A DNA stretch of 64,000 nt from Massilia sp. IC2-278 (GCF_020708045.1 NZ_JAJFES010000001.1:930001-994000), one strand, 5' to 3'. Positions 52,003-59,168 are shown, counted from the first letter of the stretch. Notes: generated from the letters alone by a model not told the origin. Translations and numbers: made by a program.

Positions 52003-52839
52003 TCAACCGGCTTGCGCGCTGACCATCCAGCAGGCCGCCCGGAACGACACCGTGTCGCCGCTGATAAAAGCGTTGAACGCGGGCCGCACCGCGCCGAGCA
52101 CGCGCTGCCGCATGCCGGCATCCAGGCCCGCGAGCGCCCGCCCGACCGGGCCCATGCGGCTGAGGTAGCCGTCGAGTTCGCTCTCGGGAAAGCGGCATGG
52201 CACATCGAGGCGTTCGACTGTCGCCCGCTCCCAGCCGCCCCGCGCCAGGATGGTACGAATCCTGTCCTCGCGTGCAAAGCCGAACTGGCCGGCTTCGTCG
52301 GCGTGGCGCTGCGGCAGGCTAGGGAGCAAGGGGCGCGCCGCGTGTTCGGCCGCCGTCATGAAGGGGTTTTCCTCGGCCGTGCGCCAGGCGACGAAATACA
52401 AGCGGCCACCCGGGCGCGTGGCCCGGCGCAGGTTGGCAAAGGCGGCGACGGGGTCGTCGAAGAACATCACGCCGAAGCGCGACAGCACCAGGTCGACGCT
52501 GGCCGGCTCGAAGCGGTGATGCTGGGCGTCGGCGCAGACGAAGTCCACCGGCAAGCCCTCCTGCCGCGCCTGGCGCCGGGCGCTGGCGATCATCGGCTCC
52601 GAGATGTCGATCCCGGTGCACCTGGCGCCCGGCCCCAGGCGCCGCGCCAGCGCCAGCGTCGTGCCGCCGGTGCCGCAGCCGACGTCCAGCGCCCGTTCCA
52701 CCGGCGCCGTTGCCGCCGCCTCCACCAGCAGCGTCTCGATCGGCCGGAACATCTGGTCGAGTACCGCCTGCTCGTCCACCCAGGCATTGCCGGCGCTGCC
52801 TGTCCACAATGCGCCCTGCCCGCTCGCTTCGGTTCCCAT
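52003..52839 (-). CDS. Class I SAM-dependent methyltransferase
   Basis: The 278-residue UbiE/Methyltransf_11-type protein has motif I RALDVGCGTGGTTLALARRL (about 48-68), an acidic loop TGIDISEPMI, motif II SVDLVLSRFGVMFFDDP and motif III ATRPGGRLYFVAW. The substrate is not predictable. It is divergent from a MerR-family gene 76 bp away, with an inverted repeat between, which suggests that regulator controls it. Confidence 0.87.
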   Translation of the reverse strand: MGTEASGQGALWTGSAGNAWVDEQAVLDQMFRPIETLLVEAAATAPVERALDVGCGTGGTTLALARRLGPGARCTGIDISEPMIASARRQARQEGLPVDFVCADAQHHRFEPASVDLVLSRFGVMFFDDPVAAFANLRRATRPGGRLYFVAWRTAEENPFMTAAEHAARPLLPSLPQRHADEAGQFGFAREDRIRTILARGGWERATVERLDVPCRFPESELDGYLSRMGPVGRALAGLDAGMRQRVLGAVRPAFNAFISGDTVSFRAACWMVSAQAG

Positions 52840-52884
52840 GCTTGTCTCCTTGTCTGGAATGATCGTCCGATGCTATCGTGCCAG

Positions 52885-52905
52885 CTCAAGTGGACTTGAA
52901 GTCAA
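52885..52905. promoter_or_regulatory. MerR-type operator candidate between methyltransferase and merR genes
   Basis: CTCAAGT-GG-ACTTGAA (52885-52900) is an inverted repeat with 6 of 7 paired positions, resembling MerR-family boxes. It is followed by a minus-strand TTGACT (-35-like, 52900-52905). It lies within the 76-bp divergent gap, just before the merR ATG (52916). Confidence 0.45.
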
Positions 52906-52915
52906 GGACGAATCG

Positions 52916-53332
52916 ATGGACATCGCGGAAGTGGCGGCACGCAGCGGCTTGCCGGCCTCGACGCTGCGCTACTACGAGGAAAAAGGCTTGATCGCCTCGA
53001 CCGGCCGGCGCGGGCTGCGGCGCGTGTTCGGCGCCGGCGTGCTCGAACGCTTGGCCCTGGTTGCCCTCGGCCGCGCCGCCGGCTTCTCGCTGGCCGAGAT
53101 CGGCGCCATGTTCACGGCGGACGGCAGGCTGGCCATCGACCGCACCCTGCTGAGCGCCAGGGCCAACGAGCTCGACCACACCATCCGCAAGCTGACGGTG
53201 TTGCGCGACGGCCTGCGCCATGCCGCCGCCTGCCCCGCTCCCAGCCACCTCGAATGCCCGCGCTTCCGGCGCATCCTGGCCGGCGCTGCCCGGCCCGTAT
53301 CGAAAAGGCGGCGTGTGCCTGGGCAGACCTGA
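52916..53332 (+). CDS. MerR-family transcriptional regulator
   Basis: The 138-residue protein has an N-terminal winged helix-turn-helix (about 1-70, DIAEVAARSGLPASTLRYYE then RRVFGAGVLERLALVALGR). A dimerisation helix and a short tail with two cysteines (ACPAPSHLEC) follow. SoxR would need four clustered cysteines, so a [2Fe-2S] sensor is excluded. It probably regulates the divergent methyltransferase gene. The stop codon lies inside the first unit of a 13-bp tandem repeat. Confidence 0.87.
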   Translation: MDIAEVAARSGLPASTLRYYEEKGLIASTGRRGLRRVFGAGVLERLALVALGRAAGFSLAEIGAMFTADGRLAIDRTLLSARANELDHTIRKLTVLRDGLRHAAACPAPSHLECPRFRRILAGAARPVSKRRRVPGQT

Positions 53333-53392
53333 GCGGCACGCCTGAGCTGGGTGCTTGAGCTGCACACCTGAGCTGCATGCCTGAGCTGCACC
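53328..53392. repeat. Five tandem copies of a 13-bp repeat
   Basis: Five consecutive 13-bp units starting at 53328, 53341, 53354, 53367 and 53380 follow the consensus CCTGAGCTGCAYR. The last two are nearly identical and the first two more diverged. The array begins at the merR stop and lies about 120 bp before the metallophosphoesterase start. Confidence 0.85.
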
Positions 53393-53510
53393 CGTGCACG
53401 GCCGAGTCCGGCAAGGGGGCAGCGGATGGGTTAAGATCGCCGCTCTTCCGGCGCCGCCTCCAGGCCCGCCGGCCCCATTCGATACTGCCGCCCGGCGGCG
53501 CAGCCAGACC

Positions 53511-54617
53511 ATGTTTTCGATCATCCTGAACGTCATCGGTTCCCTCTTCCACTTCTACGTCGCCCACCGCATCCACCGCGTCGGTCCGGTCCACCGCCGC
53601 GTTCCGGCGCGCGCCTGGTGGATCGCCGCCGTCCTGGTCTGGATCGTCTACCTGTGGGGCGTGCGCCTGGGCGACGAAGCGATCGACTGGCGCTGGTGGC
53701 CGGGGCAGTTCGCCATGACCTGGCTCGGGGTGCTGTTCTTGATGACCCTGTGCCTGCTGGTAGCCGACCTGCTGACCGGCTTCGGCCTGTGGTGGCGCGA
53801 CCGGGCGCCGCGCCTGCTCGGCATGGCCGCCGTGGCCGGCGTGCTGGTGAGCGGCTTCGCGATTTTCCAGGCGGTGCGCGCACCAGCCATCAGCGAATAC
53901 GAGGTGGCCTTGAAGAACCTGCCGAAGGAGCTCGACGGCATGGTGCTGGTGGCGGTGTCCGACCTGCACCTGGGCGCCCAGCGCCGCTCGGCATGGATGG
54001 CGCAGCGGGTCGAGCAGATCAACGCCCTGCAACCGGCTGCCGTGGTGATGGTGGGCGACCAGGTCGAGGACAATCCGCTGGGCGAGCCGGAACTGGCCGC
54101 CGTGCTGCGCCGCCTGAAGGCGCCGCGCGGGGTGTGGGCGGTGACCGGCAACCATGAGTTCTACGGCGACGTCGACACCACGATCACCGAGTTTACGGCA
54201 GGCGGCGTGCGCTGGCTGCGCAACGAAAAAGTGGAGCTGGCGCCGGGCCTGGTGCTGGCGGGAATCGACGACATCGGCCGCACCATGCGCGGCGGCGGCG
54301 AGTTCCTGGGCGGACTGGATACCGTCGTGCCGGCGGATAGCGGCGTGGCAACCATCCTGCTGTGCCATATTCCGGCGACGCGCATCGTCGAGGGTGCGGC
54401 GGCGCGTGGTGTGGATTTGATGCTGTCGGGGCATACGCACGGCGGGCAGATCTGGCCCTTCAATTACCTGGTGCAGCGCCAGTTCTCGCGCTATATCGGC
54501 GAGTACAAGGTGGGGGGCATGGACCTCGTGGTCAGCCGCGGCGCCGGCGGTTGGGGACCGCGCATGCGCTTGTGGCAGCCGGGGGAGATTGTGAAGCTAA
54601 CGCTGCGGTCGAAGTAA
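53511..54617 (+). CDS. Membrane-anchored metallophosphoesterase (YkuE-like)
   Basis: The 368-residue protein has an N-terminal region with about four membrane helices (1-125). A calcineurin-type metallophosphoesterase domain follows, with all metal ligands visible: SDLHLG, VGDQVEDN, TGNHEF, LLCHIP and SGHTHGGQ. This layout is typical of YkuE/YaeI-type phosphodiesterases thought to act on lipids or nucleotides. The start is ATG 53511. It is the last gene of host-like composition before the low-GC array. Confidence 0.88.
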   Translation: MFSIILNVIGSLFHFYVAHRIHRVGPVHRRVPARAWWIAAVLVWIVYLWGVRLGDEAIDWRWWPGQFAMTWLGVLFLMTLCLLVADLLTGFGLWWRDRAPRLLGMAAVAGVLVSGFAIFQAVRAPAISEYEVALKNLPKELDGMVLVAVSDLHLGAQRRSAWMAQRVEQINALQPAAVVMVGDQVEDNPLGEPELAAVLRRLKAPRGVWAVTGNHEFYGDVDTTITEFTAGGVRWLRNEKVELAPGLVLAGIDDIGRTMRGGGEFLGGLDTVVPADSGVATILLCHIPATRIVEGAAARGVDLMLSGHTHGGQIWPFNYLVQRQFSRYIGEYKVGGMDLVVSRGAGGWGPRMRLWQPGEIVKLTLRSK

Positions 54618-54743
54618 GTTGCAAGGCACCAGGCCTGTGCGGGGTTGTGCTAGGTGACACCGGCGGAGTTGGCCGGGTGATTCAGGAGAGCCTGCAAAAA
54701 CGCCCTGTTTGTCCTGGAAGCGACACCGCATACTGAGTCCTTC

Positions 54744-54774
54744 GAACGTCTGCTAGCGACCTGAAGCGGGCGTT
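54744..54774. repeat. Array repeat R1
   Basis: This copy begins GAACGTCTGCTAGCGACC and ends in the right half CGACCTGAAGCGGGC (54757-54771). It closes the array on the left and overlaps the stop of the first small gene. The left-half core (GTCCGCTTCTGGCCGA) is missing, so the copy is truncated. Confidence 0.6.
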
Positions 54775-55187
54775 CAAGCTGCTTCGTACATTCTCAGCAA
54801 TTCATCCTCGCGGCTTGCTGCCGCAATGTGCAAAATAACGGTTTGTATCAGTGCAACGGTAGGATGTTCCGCATGCGTTTTCGAGTATCGAAATACTTCC
54901 TCGAGCGACTCGTTCTCGTGCCACGTCGTCATCACAAGCGATTCTGGTGGCGCGTCTTCGAAATCGAACTTTTCCAGACCGGCACAGTCGACGGAGTCGT
55001 CCCATGCGCTGCAGTCCTTACCCCATGCCATCATGTACAGACAGCCACAATCCACTATCCAGGTGCTCAAAATATTACGCCAGGCATCGGAAACTTGGTC
55101 CTCGATGACGACGACGCACTTCGACTCCGTGGTTGTCAGCACAGGTGGATCTTGCCCAGGCTTGAGATGGACGTAAGTAACGGTCAT
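54774..55187 (-). CDS. Small protein of the DUF7684-like family, array module 1
   Basis: The 137-residue soluble protein has segments that match a family I recall as DUF7684: VTYVHLKPGQDPPVL near the N-terminus, WIVDCGCLYMMAWGKDCSAW, and VMTTWHENESLEEVFRYSKT. The family number is from memory. No catalytic motif is known. Base composition is lower in GC than the surrounding genome. The start is ATG 55187 (a TTG codon precedes it). It is bounded by array repeats R1 and R2. Confidence 0.75.
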   Translation of the reverse strand: MTVTYVHLKPGQDPPVLTTTESKCVVVIEDQVSDAWRNILSTWIVDCGCLYMMAWGKDCSAWDDSVDCAGLEKFDFEDAPPESLVMTTWHENESLEEVFRYSKTHAEHPTVALIQTVILHIAAASREDELLRMYEAA

Positions 55188-55205
55188 CAAATCGTTCGTG
55201 GAATA

Positions 55206-55240
55206 GCCGCTCGTGGCCGATTATCAACCTGAGCGGACGT
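55206..55240. repeat. Array repeat R2
   Basis: The left half is GCCGCTCGTGGCCGA (55206-55220), the right half CAACCTGAGCGGAC (55225-55238), separated by only 4 bp. This is a compact copy of the same inverted repeat. Confidence 0.65.
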
Positions 55241-55255
55241 CCAGCTGCTCCTGAC

Positions 55256-55615
55256 TCATGATGTTTGGAGCCGCCGTGCGTCCATTCGATTCACTAAAGC
55301 TGAGGTAAGAAGAAACAAGCCAAACATCGGTGGGACAACTGGCCAATCTGGTGCTGAATCACCGATCAGAAACGCCGGCACGCCGATTAACAACACGGAG
55401 TAAAACGCCCTGCCAATTCGCAACTCAGCAAGAAAGGGAACTGCAGCTTTATTTGGTGAAGCCAACAAAGATAGCCACGACAGGATAACTGCAAATGACG
55501 GAACAAAAAAGTTTTCCTCCGCCGTGGCAAGCAACATGTAAATATAGCTGGCTCCCCAAATTGCCAGCAGTGCTAACACAGCGTTTTGTCGTCTTTTCAC
55601 AGGTTTTTCATTCAT
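55256..55615 (-). CDS. Small membrane protein, array module 2
   Basis: The 119-residue protein has three or four predicted membrane helices, including AVLALLAIWGASYIYMLLA, FVPSFAVILSWLSLLA and FYSVLLIGVPAFLIG, and a basic N-terminus (MNEKPVKRRQ). No family is recognised. The ATG at 55615 is chosen because the upstream part of the frame runs through repeat R3. It could be an immunity or defence accessory protein by analogy with its neighbours; no direct evidence. Confidence 0.6.
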   Translation of the reverse strand: MNEKPVKRRQNAVLALLAIWGASYIYMLLATAEENFFVPSFAVILSWLSLLASPNKAAVPFLAELRIGRAFYSVLLIGVPAFLIGDSAPDWPVVPPMFGLFLLTSALVNRMDARRLQTS

Positions 55616-55620
55616 CGTAA

Positions 55621-55685
55621 GCGTCTGCTTTTGGTCGATTGCAGTCCTATTGTAGAGCTCGCTACCGACCCTAAGCGGAAGTGCC
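55621..55685. repeat. Array repeat R3
   Basis: The left half is GTCTGCTTTTGGTCGA (55623-55638), the right half CGACCCTAAGCGGAA (55666-55680). The spacer contains CCTATTGTAGAGCTCGC, shared in part with R4 and R5 (TATTGTA). Confidence 0.75.
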
Positions 55686-55707
55686 AAAAAACATTGAACT
55701 GCGCAGC

Positions 55708-55872
55708 CTATCGCTCCTGCCTTTTCCTGGGCCACACGGCAGAGCAGACACCGCAGAAGGCACCCACGAATACGGCACGCCCCCAGTCAGGTTCATGTGC
55801 ACTGCTCAAAAAGCCAGTATAGAGAAGTGTGCCGACCGCTGTCCCCGAAGCTGTGATTAAAAAATTTTTCAT
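55708..55872 (-). CDS. 54-residue membrane protein, array module 3
   Basis: A short frame from ATG (55872) to TAG (55708) encodes a protein with two hydrophobic segments (FLITASGTAVGTLLYTGFL and AVFVGAFCGVCSAVW). It ends in a basic tail, PRKRQER. It occupies the interval between R3 and R4 in the same position and orientation as the genes in the other modules. That is the main reason to call it a gene; no family is recognised and the ribosome site is weak. Confidence 0.5.
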   Translation of the reverse strand: MKNFLITASGTAVGTLLYTGFLSSAHEPDWGRAVFVGAFCGVCSAVWPRKRQER

Positions 55873-55926
55873 TATTCGTCATGTAATCGCTGAGTTGAGC
55901 ATGTTATTGCTGGCGGCTGCACTAGC

Positions 55927-55965
55927 GTCCGGTTCTGGTCGGCTACGGATTTATTGTAGCGTCCA
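55927..55965. repeat. Array repeat R4
   Basis: The left half is GTCCGGTTCTGGTCGG (55927-55942), followed by TTTATTGTAGCGTCC. The right half with AAGCGGAC is absent, so this copy is truncated. Confidence 0.65.
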
Positions 55966-56012
55966 CAAACAACCAAAATCAGACGAATCAGTCGCAATCT
56001 TGCGTGACCAGG

Positions 56013-56417
56013 TTAATCCATATCGTTTTGAAGCGGCGCTTTGAAATGCTTCGGTCTTGGAACCACATTACGGCGCGCCTTTCTCAGCAAAACGGAAACA
56101 TCTTCCGGCGCGTTTGTGCTTCTCAAAGAACGGGCCGTCAATGTCCTGCTGACATAATCGGCTAACGGAGAGTCTGGAATCTTTCGCCAGGAATTCTTGC
56201 CAGTCTTTCGGACTACTGGATCGGCCTCGCCAAGGACGACAACCAATTTAATCGTTGCGACGTTTTGCGCACGTCGTAGCGATCGGCTTGCAAGCGCCTT
56301 TCTATTTGCAATAGCCTTCCTGCTTAGAGCTCGGGACTCTGCGTAGGTATTCCGTCGGTCCTTTTCGTAGCACAAAACTTTTTTCTCTTGTGGTGTCAAG
56401 AAGCGTTTCTTGGGCAT
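56013..56417 (-). CDS. Basic hypothetical protein, array module 4
   Basis: The 134-residue protein is very rich in Arg and Lys (PKKRFLTPQEKKVLCYEKDR, RKAIANRKALASRSLRRAQN). It has a predicted helical N-terminal half and no signal peptide or membrane segment. It could bind nucleic acid; no family is recognised. The start is ATG 56417; the reading frame is open slightly further, but that part runs towards repeat R5. Confidence 0.55.
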   Translation of the reverse strand: MPKKRFLTPQEKKVLCYEKDRRNTYAESRALSRKAIANRKALASRSLRRAQNVATIKLVVVLGEADPVVRKTGKNSWRKIPDSPLADYVSRTLTARSLRSTNAPEDVSVLLRKARRNVVPRPKHFKAPLQNDMD

Positions 56418-56470
56418 TTCTTTCTCTTGTCGTTTTAACACAGCCACCAAATAATGGGTTCGCTTCGGAG

Positions 56471-56533
56471 GTCCGCTCCTGGCCGATTACGCACCTATTG
56501 TATCGTCCGCTTCCGCCCCGAAGCAGACGTTCC
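56471..56533. repeat. Array repeat R5
   Basis: The left half is GTCCGCTCCTGGCCGA (56471-56486), the right half CGCCCCGAAGCAGAC (56514-56528). The spacer has CCTATTGTATCGTCCGC, matching the R3 spacer. Confidence 0.8.
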
Positions 56534-56545
56534 CAAACCGCGCAG

Positions 56546-56803
56546 TCAGTCCTCGAAAAGCACGCTCTCAACCCAGATGTGCTTTCCCGGGTGATGGTTT
56601 TCGATTGTCCATAAGGCACGTTGAATTGTCGCCTTTTCGGCATTCGCGAGCGAGTAAGTGAACCGGGTGACATTGCTACGCTCCAGCTTCGCAAACTCAG
56701 CTTCGGACAACACATTGGCCCCACACCATACAGGCGCCTCTGCTGCTTCGGGAATATCAAGGATTTCTTGCAGACCTTGCGGAGTCAGAGCTAAGTACAC
56801 CAT
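56546..56803 (-). CDS. Small hypothetical protein, array module 5
   Basis: The 85-residue soluble, acidic protein begins MVYLALTPQGLQEILDIPEA and ends in ENHHPGKHIWVESVLFED. A GAGG site precedes the ATG on the minus strand. No family is recognised. It is bounded by R5 and R6. Confidence 0.6.
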   Translation of the reverse strand: MVYLALTPQGLQEILDIPEAAEAPVWCGANVLSEAEFAKLERSNVTRFTYSLANAEKATIQRALWTIENHHPGKHIWVESVLFED

Positions 56804-56844
56804 TTCAACCTCGTTATAACTTCATGATCTGGGCGGGTTGCGAC

Positions 56845-56905
56845 GTCCGCTTCTGGCCGGTTGCAGTCATTTGGCCGCTTCTGCTTGCGACCCAAAGCGG
56901 ACCAA
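56845..56905. repeat. Array repeat R6
   Basis: The left half is GTCCGCTTCTGGCCGG (56845-56860), the right half CGACCCAAAGCGGAC (56888-56902), with an internal GGCCGCTTCTGCTTGC that repeats the left-half theme. Confidence 0.8.
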
Positions 56906-56957
56906 CCGCCTTCTGTATAGCCGCTTTCCCGGTACCAATCTCCCGATTAGGCTTGTA

Positions 56958-57368
56958 CTAATTCCGATATGTGTCGATGTCAATCGTTGCACTTATTGCG
57001 GTCAAAAAGGCCAAGACCGGCCGTTCAAATCCGATCGCAGGCATTGACGCGGTTTCGTCCTGGTCAATCCAAAGTACGACTTGAAGGACGGCAAATAGTC
57101 GAAACGATCGTACGGCTTCTACTATTTTTGATTCATAGGGCGCTAGCTGTTCAAGAAGACTATTTGACATCTCATACACGTCGATGACATCGGCTTCGAC
57201 CTTACCGAGAGAGAACTTCCAAGAAGATTCCCTTGGTAGAGGTACCACAGCATTGCGCTCGCCTCTGCGCGCGATTTTGGTGGCTGGAAGGCCGATGAGA
57301 GCAGTAACATCCTCTGGCTCAAAATCGTCTCCATACAGCCCAAGATACACTTCTTCGGTACTCGCCAT
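56958..57368 (-). CDS. DUF4279-family protein, array module 6
   Basis: The 136-residue protein matches the DUF4279 pattern. It has VYLGLYGDDFEPEDVTALIG near the N-terminus, a WKFSLGKVE strand, helices around SNSLLEQLAPYESKIVEAVR, and a final LTAISATIDIDTY strand. Some members of this family lie in polymorphic-toxin immunity loci (general knowledge); no toxin gene is visible here. AGGACA lies upstream of the ATG at 57368. It is bounded by R6 and R7. Confidence 0.75.
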   Translation of the reverse strand: MASTEEVYLGLYGDDFEPEDVTALIGLPATKIARRGERNAVVPLPRESSWKFSLGKVEADVIDVYEMSNSLLEQLAPYESKIVEAVRSFRLFAVLQVVLWIDQDETASMPAIGFERPVLAFLTAISATIDIDTYRN

Positions 57369-57392
57369 GAACTTGTCCTAGTTGTCATCGTT

Positions 57393-57501
57393 GTCCGCTT
57401 CTGGCCGATAGCGACTGTTCGAGGCAGCATAGCAGGTTGCTGAGGCACCAATTCTCCGACTGTCACGGCCGGCCGCTACCGACCCGAAGCGGACTGTCAC
57501 G
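57393..57501. repeat. Array repeat R7
   Basis: The left half is GTCCGCTTCTGGCCGA (57393-57408), the right half CGACCCGAAGCGGAC (57480-57494). The spacer is the longest in the array (71 bp) and contains ACTGTCACGGCCGGCCG; ACTGTCACGG occurs again just after the right half. Confidence 0.8.
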
Positions 57502-57518
57502 GGTTGAACAAATGGTGA

Positions 57519-57728
57519 CTAACGATGCCTACGCAGCGTAGGTAGATCCTCGCAATTCATCAGTAATGCGTACGTGTCTTCGCTTCTCCCGACTATCGAA
57601 ATTGGAACAGAGGTGTCGCCGCTGTCGATGGAGATGCGAACTTCCAGTTCCTGATTTTCGAAGGTTTGAAGCTCTTCGATAAGTTGCCTGACGGTTTTAC
57701 CTCTTCGAGTCCATTCGGCTGAAGACAT
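57519..57728 (-). CDS. Small hypothetical protein, array module 7
   Basis: The 69-residue soluble protein contains KTVRQLIEELQTFENQELEV and RISIDSGDTSVPISIVGRSE. This is a pattern I have seen in short uncharacterised proteins of proteobacterial islands but cannot name. The start is placed at the ATG at 57728; an upstream ATG at 57761 would add a hydrophobic lead. It is bounded by R7 and R8. Confidence 0.6.
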   Translation of the reverse strand: MSSAEWTRRGKTVRQLIEELQTFENQELEVRISIDSGDTSVPISIVGRSEDTYALLMNCEDLPTLRRHR

Positions 57729-57770
57729 CCCGACTCCAAAGAAAAATTGAACATATCCCAACAAAATATA

Positions 57771-57800
57771 CGTCCGCTTTTGGCCGATTGCGGACGGTCG
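57771..57800. repeat. Array repeat R8, last copy before the recombinase remnant
   Basis: The left half GTCCGCTTTTGGCCGA (57771-57786) is followed by TTGCGGACGGTCGG. The AAGCGGAC right half is absent. It lies about 95 bp from the recombinase stop codon. Confidence 0.7.
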
Positions 57801-57895
57801 GTACTGCCCAGTGTACTCGGCTGTTGCCTGAACAGCAATTAAAGAGTTTTCCAGGCGCTCTTATGATCAGGCGCTTACCAAGTGGTTTCACTGCA

Positions 57896-58211
57896 CTAGC
57901 ACGCAAATTTGAAAGTCGAGCTATCTTCGGGGCCTTCCTCTCGGTGGTCGTATATCCTTGGGGTCGAGATGTTCGCATGACCGACCCACATTTGCACCTT
58001 GCCTAAGTCCCCCTTGTTATCGAGCGCGTTCGCGAAGGCAGTGGCGCGCAAGGCGTGCGGGCCGAAGCCGTCGACGTCGATGCCAACCTGGCCGGCAAAC
58101 CTGACCAGCACACGATAGATGCCACCGGCCTGATCGCGCGCCGCGCGCGTTGTTGCTGACGAGCCGGAACATTGACGTCGCCTTGTCAACGCCGTAGCTA
58201 ACCGCTTCCAT
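57896..58211 (-). pseudogene. Tyrosine recombinase (integrase) remnant, C-terminal part, frameshifted
   Basis: The intact frame from about 58115 to the TAG at 57896 encodes a recombinase C-terminus. It contains GIYRVLVRFAGQVGIDVDGF, the HxxR motif in PHALRATAF, and VGHANISTPRIYDHR, which holds the GH pair and the catalytic Tyr. Just upstream the homologous reading (MFRLVSNNARGA) continues in a different frame, so there is a frameshift or small deletion near 58125-58150. The N-terminal core-binding domain and the first catalytic Arg are missing. It cannot be active as it stands. It marks one end of the small-gene array. Confidence 0.75.
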
Positions 58212-58380
58212 AGGGTGGGCCGCGCCGCGCTAGGCACTCCGTTGGGCATCATTGGGACACGTGCGGCGACATGTCGCTCGAAACATCCACCCCTGACGAA
58301 CACCCGTCACGCATATCCTGCCATGCTGCCGAGGCCACGGAAATCTGCGGCACGGCCAACGGAGAATGGGTACGTACGTA

Positions 58381-58408
58381 CCGCGTGGGCACGGAGTGCC
58401 CACCCTAC
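58381..58408. repeat. Single GTAGGGTGGG-family arm
   Basis: On the minus strand this copy begins GTAGGGTGGGCACTCCGTGC and ends in CACGCGG, the same pattern as the arms at 2970 and 62860. A degenerate partner TAGGGTGGGC lies at 58211-58220, at the edge of the recombinase remnant. The 58212-58472 gap holds nothing else recognisable. Confidence 0.75.
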
Positions 58409-58472
58409 CGTTGCGCGATCCCGATAATTCCAGGCACCTGCTTCACGCCACTGAGTCGAGCGGTCACCCGCC

Positions 58473-59168
58473 TCAACCCGCGTCCGCAGCCCTGGCCAGC
58501 GCCGCACGCGCCAGCAGGCGGGTCGAATCCAGCGTGGGCAGGCGCGAATTGCCGGGATTGATCACCAGCGGAATCTCGGTGCAGCCGAGCACGACCGCGT
58601 CGCAGCCCTCGGCGGCCAGCCCCTGGATCACGCTCTGGAAACGCGGCACGGCCTCCGGCGTGATGTCGCCGCGCACCAGTTCGTCCATGATGAGCCGGTT
58701 GATGTCCTCGCGCTCCTCCTGCGGCGGGCGCACGCATTCGATGCCGAGCGGCGCCAGGCGTTCCGGATAGACCTCGCTTTCGACCAGCCAGCGCGTGCCG
58801 AGCAGCCCGAGCCTGCTGTAGCCGCGCGCCTGCGCCTGGGCCGCGACGGCATCGACGATGTGCAGCCAGGGCAGCGGCGAACGCGCGGCGATCAGGGGCA
58901 AGGCCTGGTGGATGGTGTTGTCCGGGCAGATCAGGAAATCGGCGCCGCTGCGCGCCAGTTTCTCGCTCGACGCCAGCATCAATTCGCCCACACCCTGCCA
59001 GTCGCCCGCCTCGATGCAGGCAAGGTAGTCGGCCAGCGAATGCGTGTGCATGCTGACTTCGGGATGGGCGTGCGGACCGAGCTGCTGTTCGCCTTCGATG
59101 CAGATGGTGCGGTAGCACAGGGCCGCACCCTCGGCCGAGCAGCCGACGATACCGATGTGTTGGGTCAT
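58473..59168 (-). CDS. Aspartate/glutamate racemase family protein
   Basis: The 231-residue protein has the two catalytic Cys motifs of the family, CPDNT (about 82) and GCTEIP (about 195), in a duplicated alpha/beta fold. The N-terminus MTQHIGIVGCSAEGAALCYR replaces the usual GGMG/GGPG turn and carries an extra Cys. The substrate cannot be assigned; aspartate, hydantoin or maleate-isomerase-like activities are all in the superfamily. The start is ATG 59168, and the frame is open upstream without family similarity. It is a single gene with no operon partner. Confidence 0.85.
   Translation of the reverse strand: MTQHIGIVGCSAEGAALCYRTICIEGEQQLGPHAHPEVSMHTHSLADYLACIEAGDWQGVGELMLASSEKLARSGADFLICPDNTIHQALPLIAARSPLPWLHIVDAVAAQAQARGYSRLGLLGTRWLVESEVYPERLAPLGIECVRPPQEEREDINRLIMDELVRGDITPEAVPRFQSVIQGLAAEGCDAVVLGCTEIPLVINPGNSRLPTLDSTRLLARAALARAADAG

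Noticed and set aside
52916-53332. The MerR-family protein as SoxR
   Set aside because: Only two cysteines are present in the tail (ACPAPSHLEC) instead of the four that bind the [2Fe-2S] cluster.
53328-53392. The 13-bp tandem repeats, and the array repeats at 54744-57800, as a CRISPR
   Set aside because: The tandem units have no spacers, the array repeats are separated by whole genes of varying length, and no cas gene is present.
54744-58211. Interpreting the small-gene array as a classical integron
   Set aside because: The repeats lack attC core sites (RYYYAAC and GTTRRRY), the recombinase remnant reads in the same direction as the cassettes, and no IntI-specific motif can be seen in the short fragment. 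It is kept as a cassette-like array of unknown mechanism.
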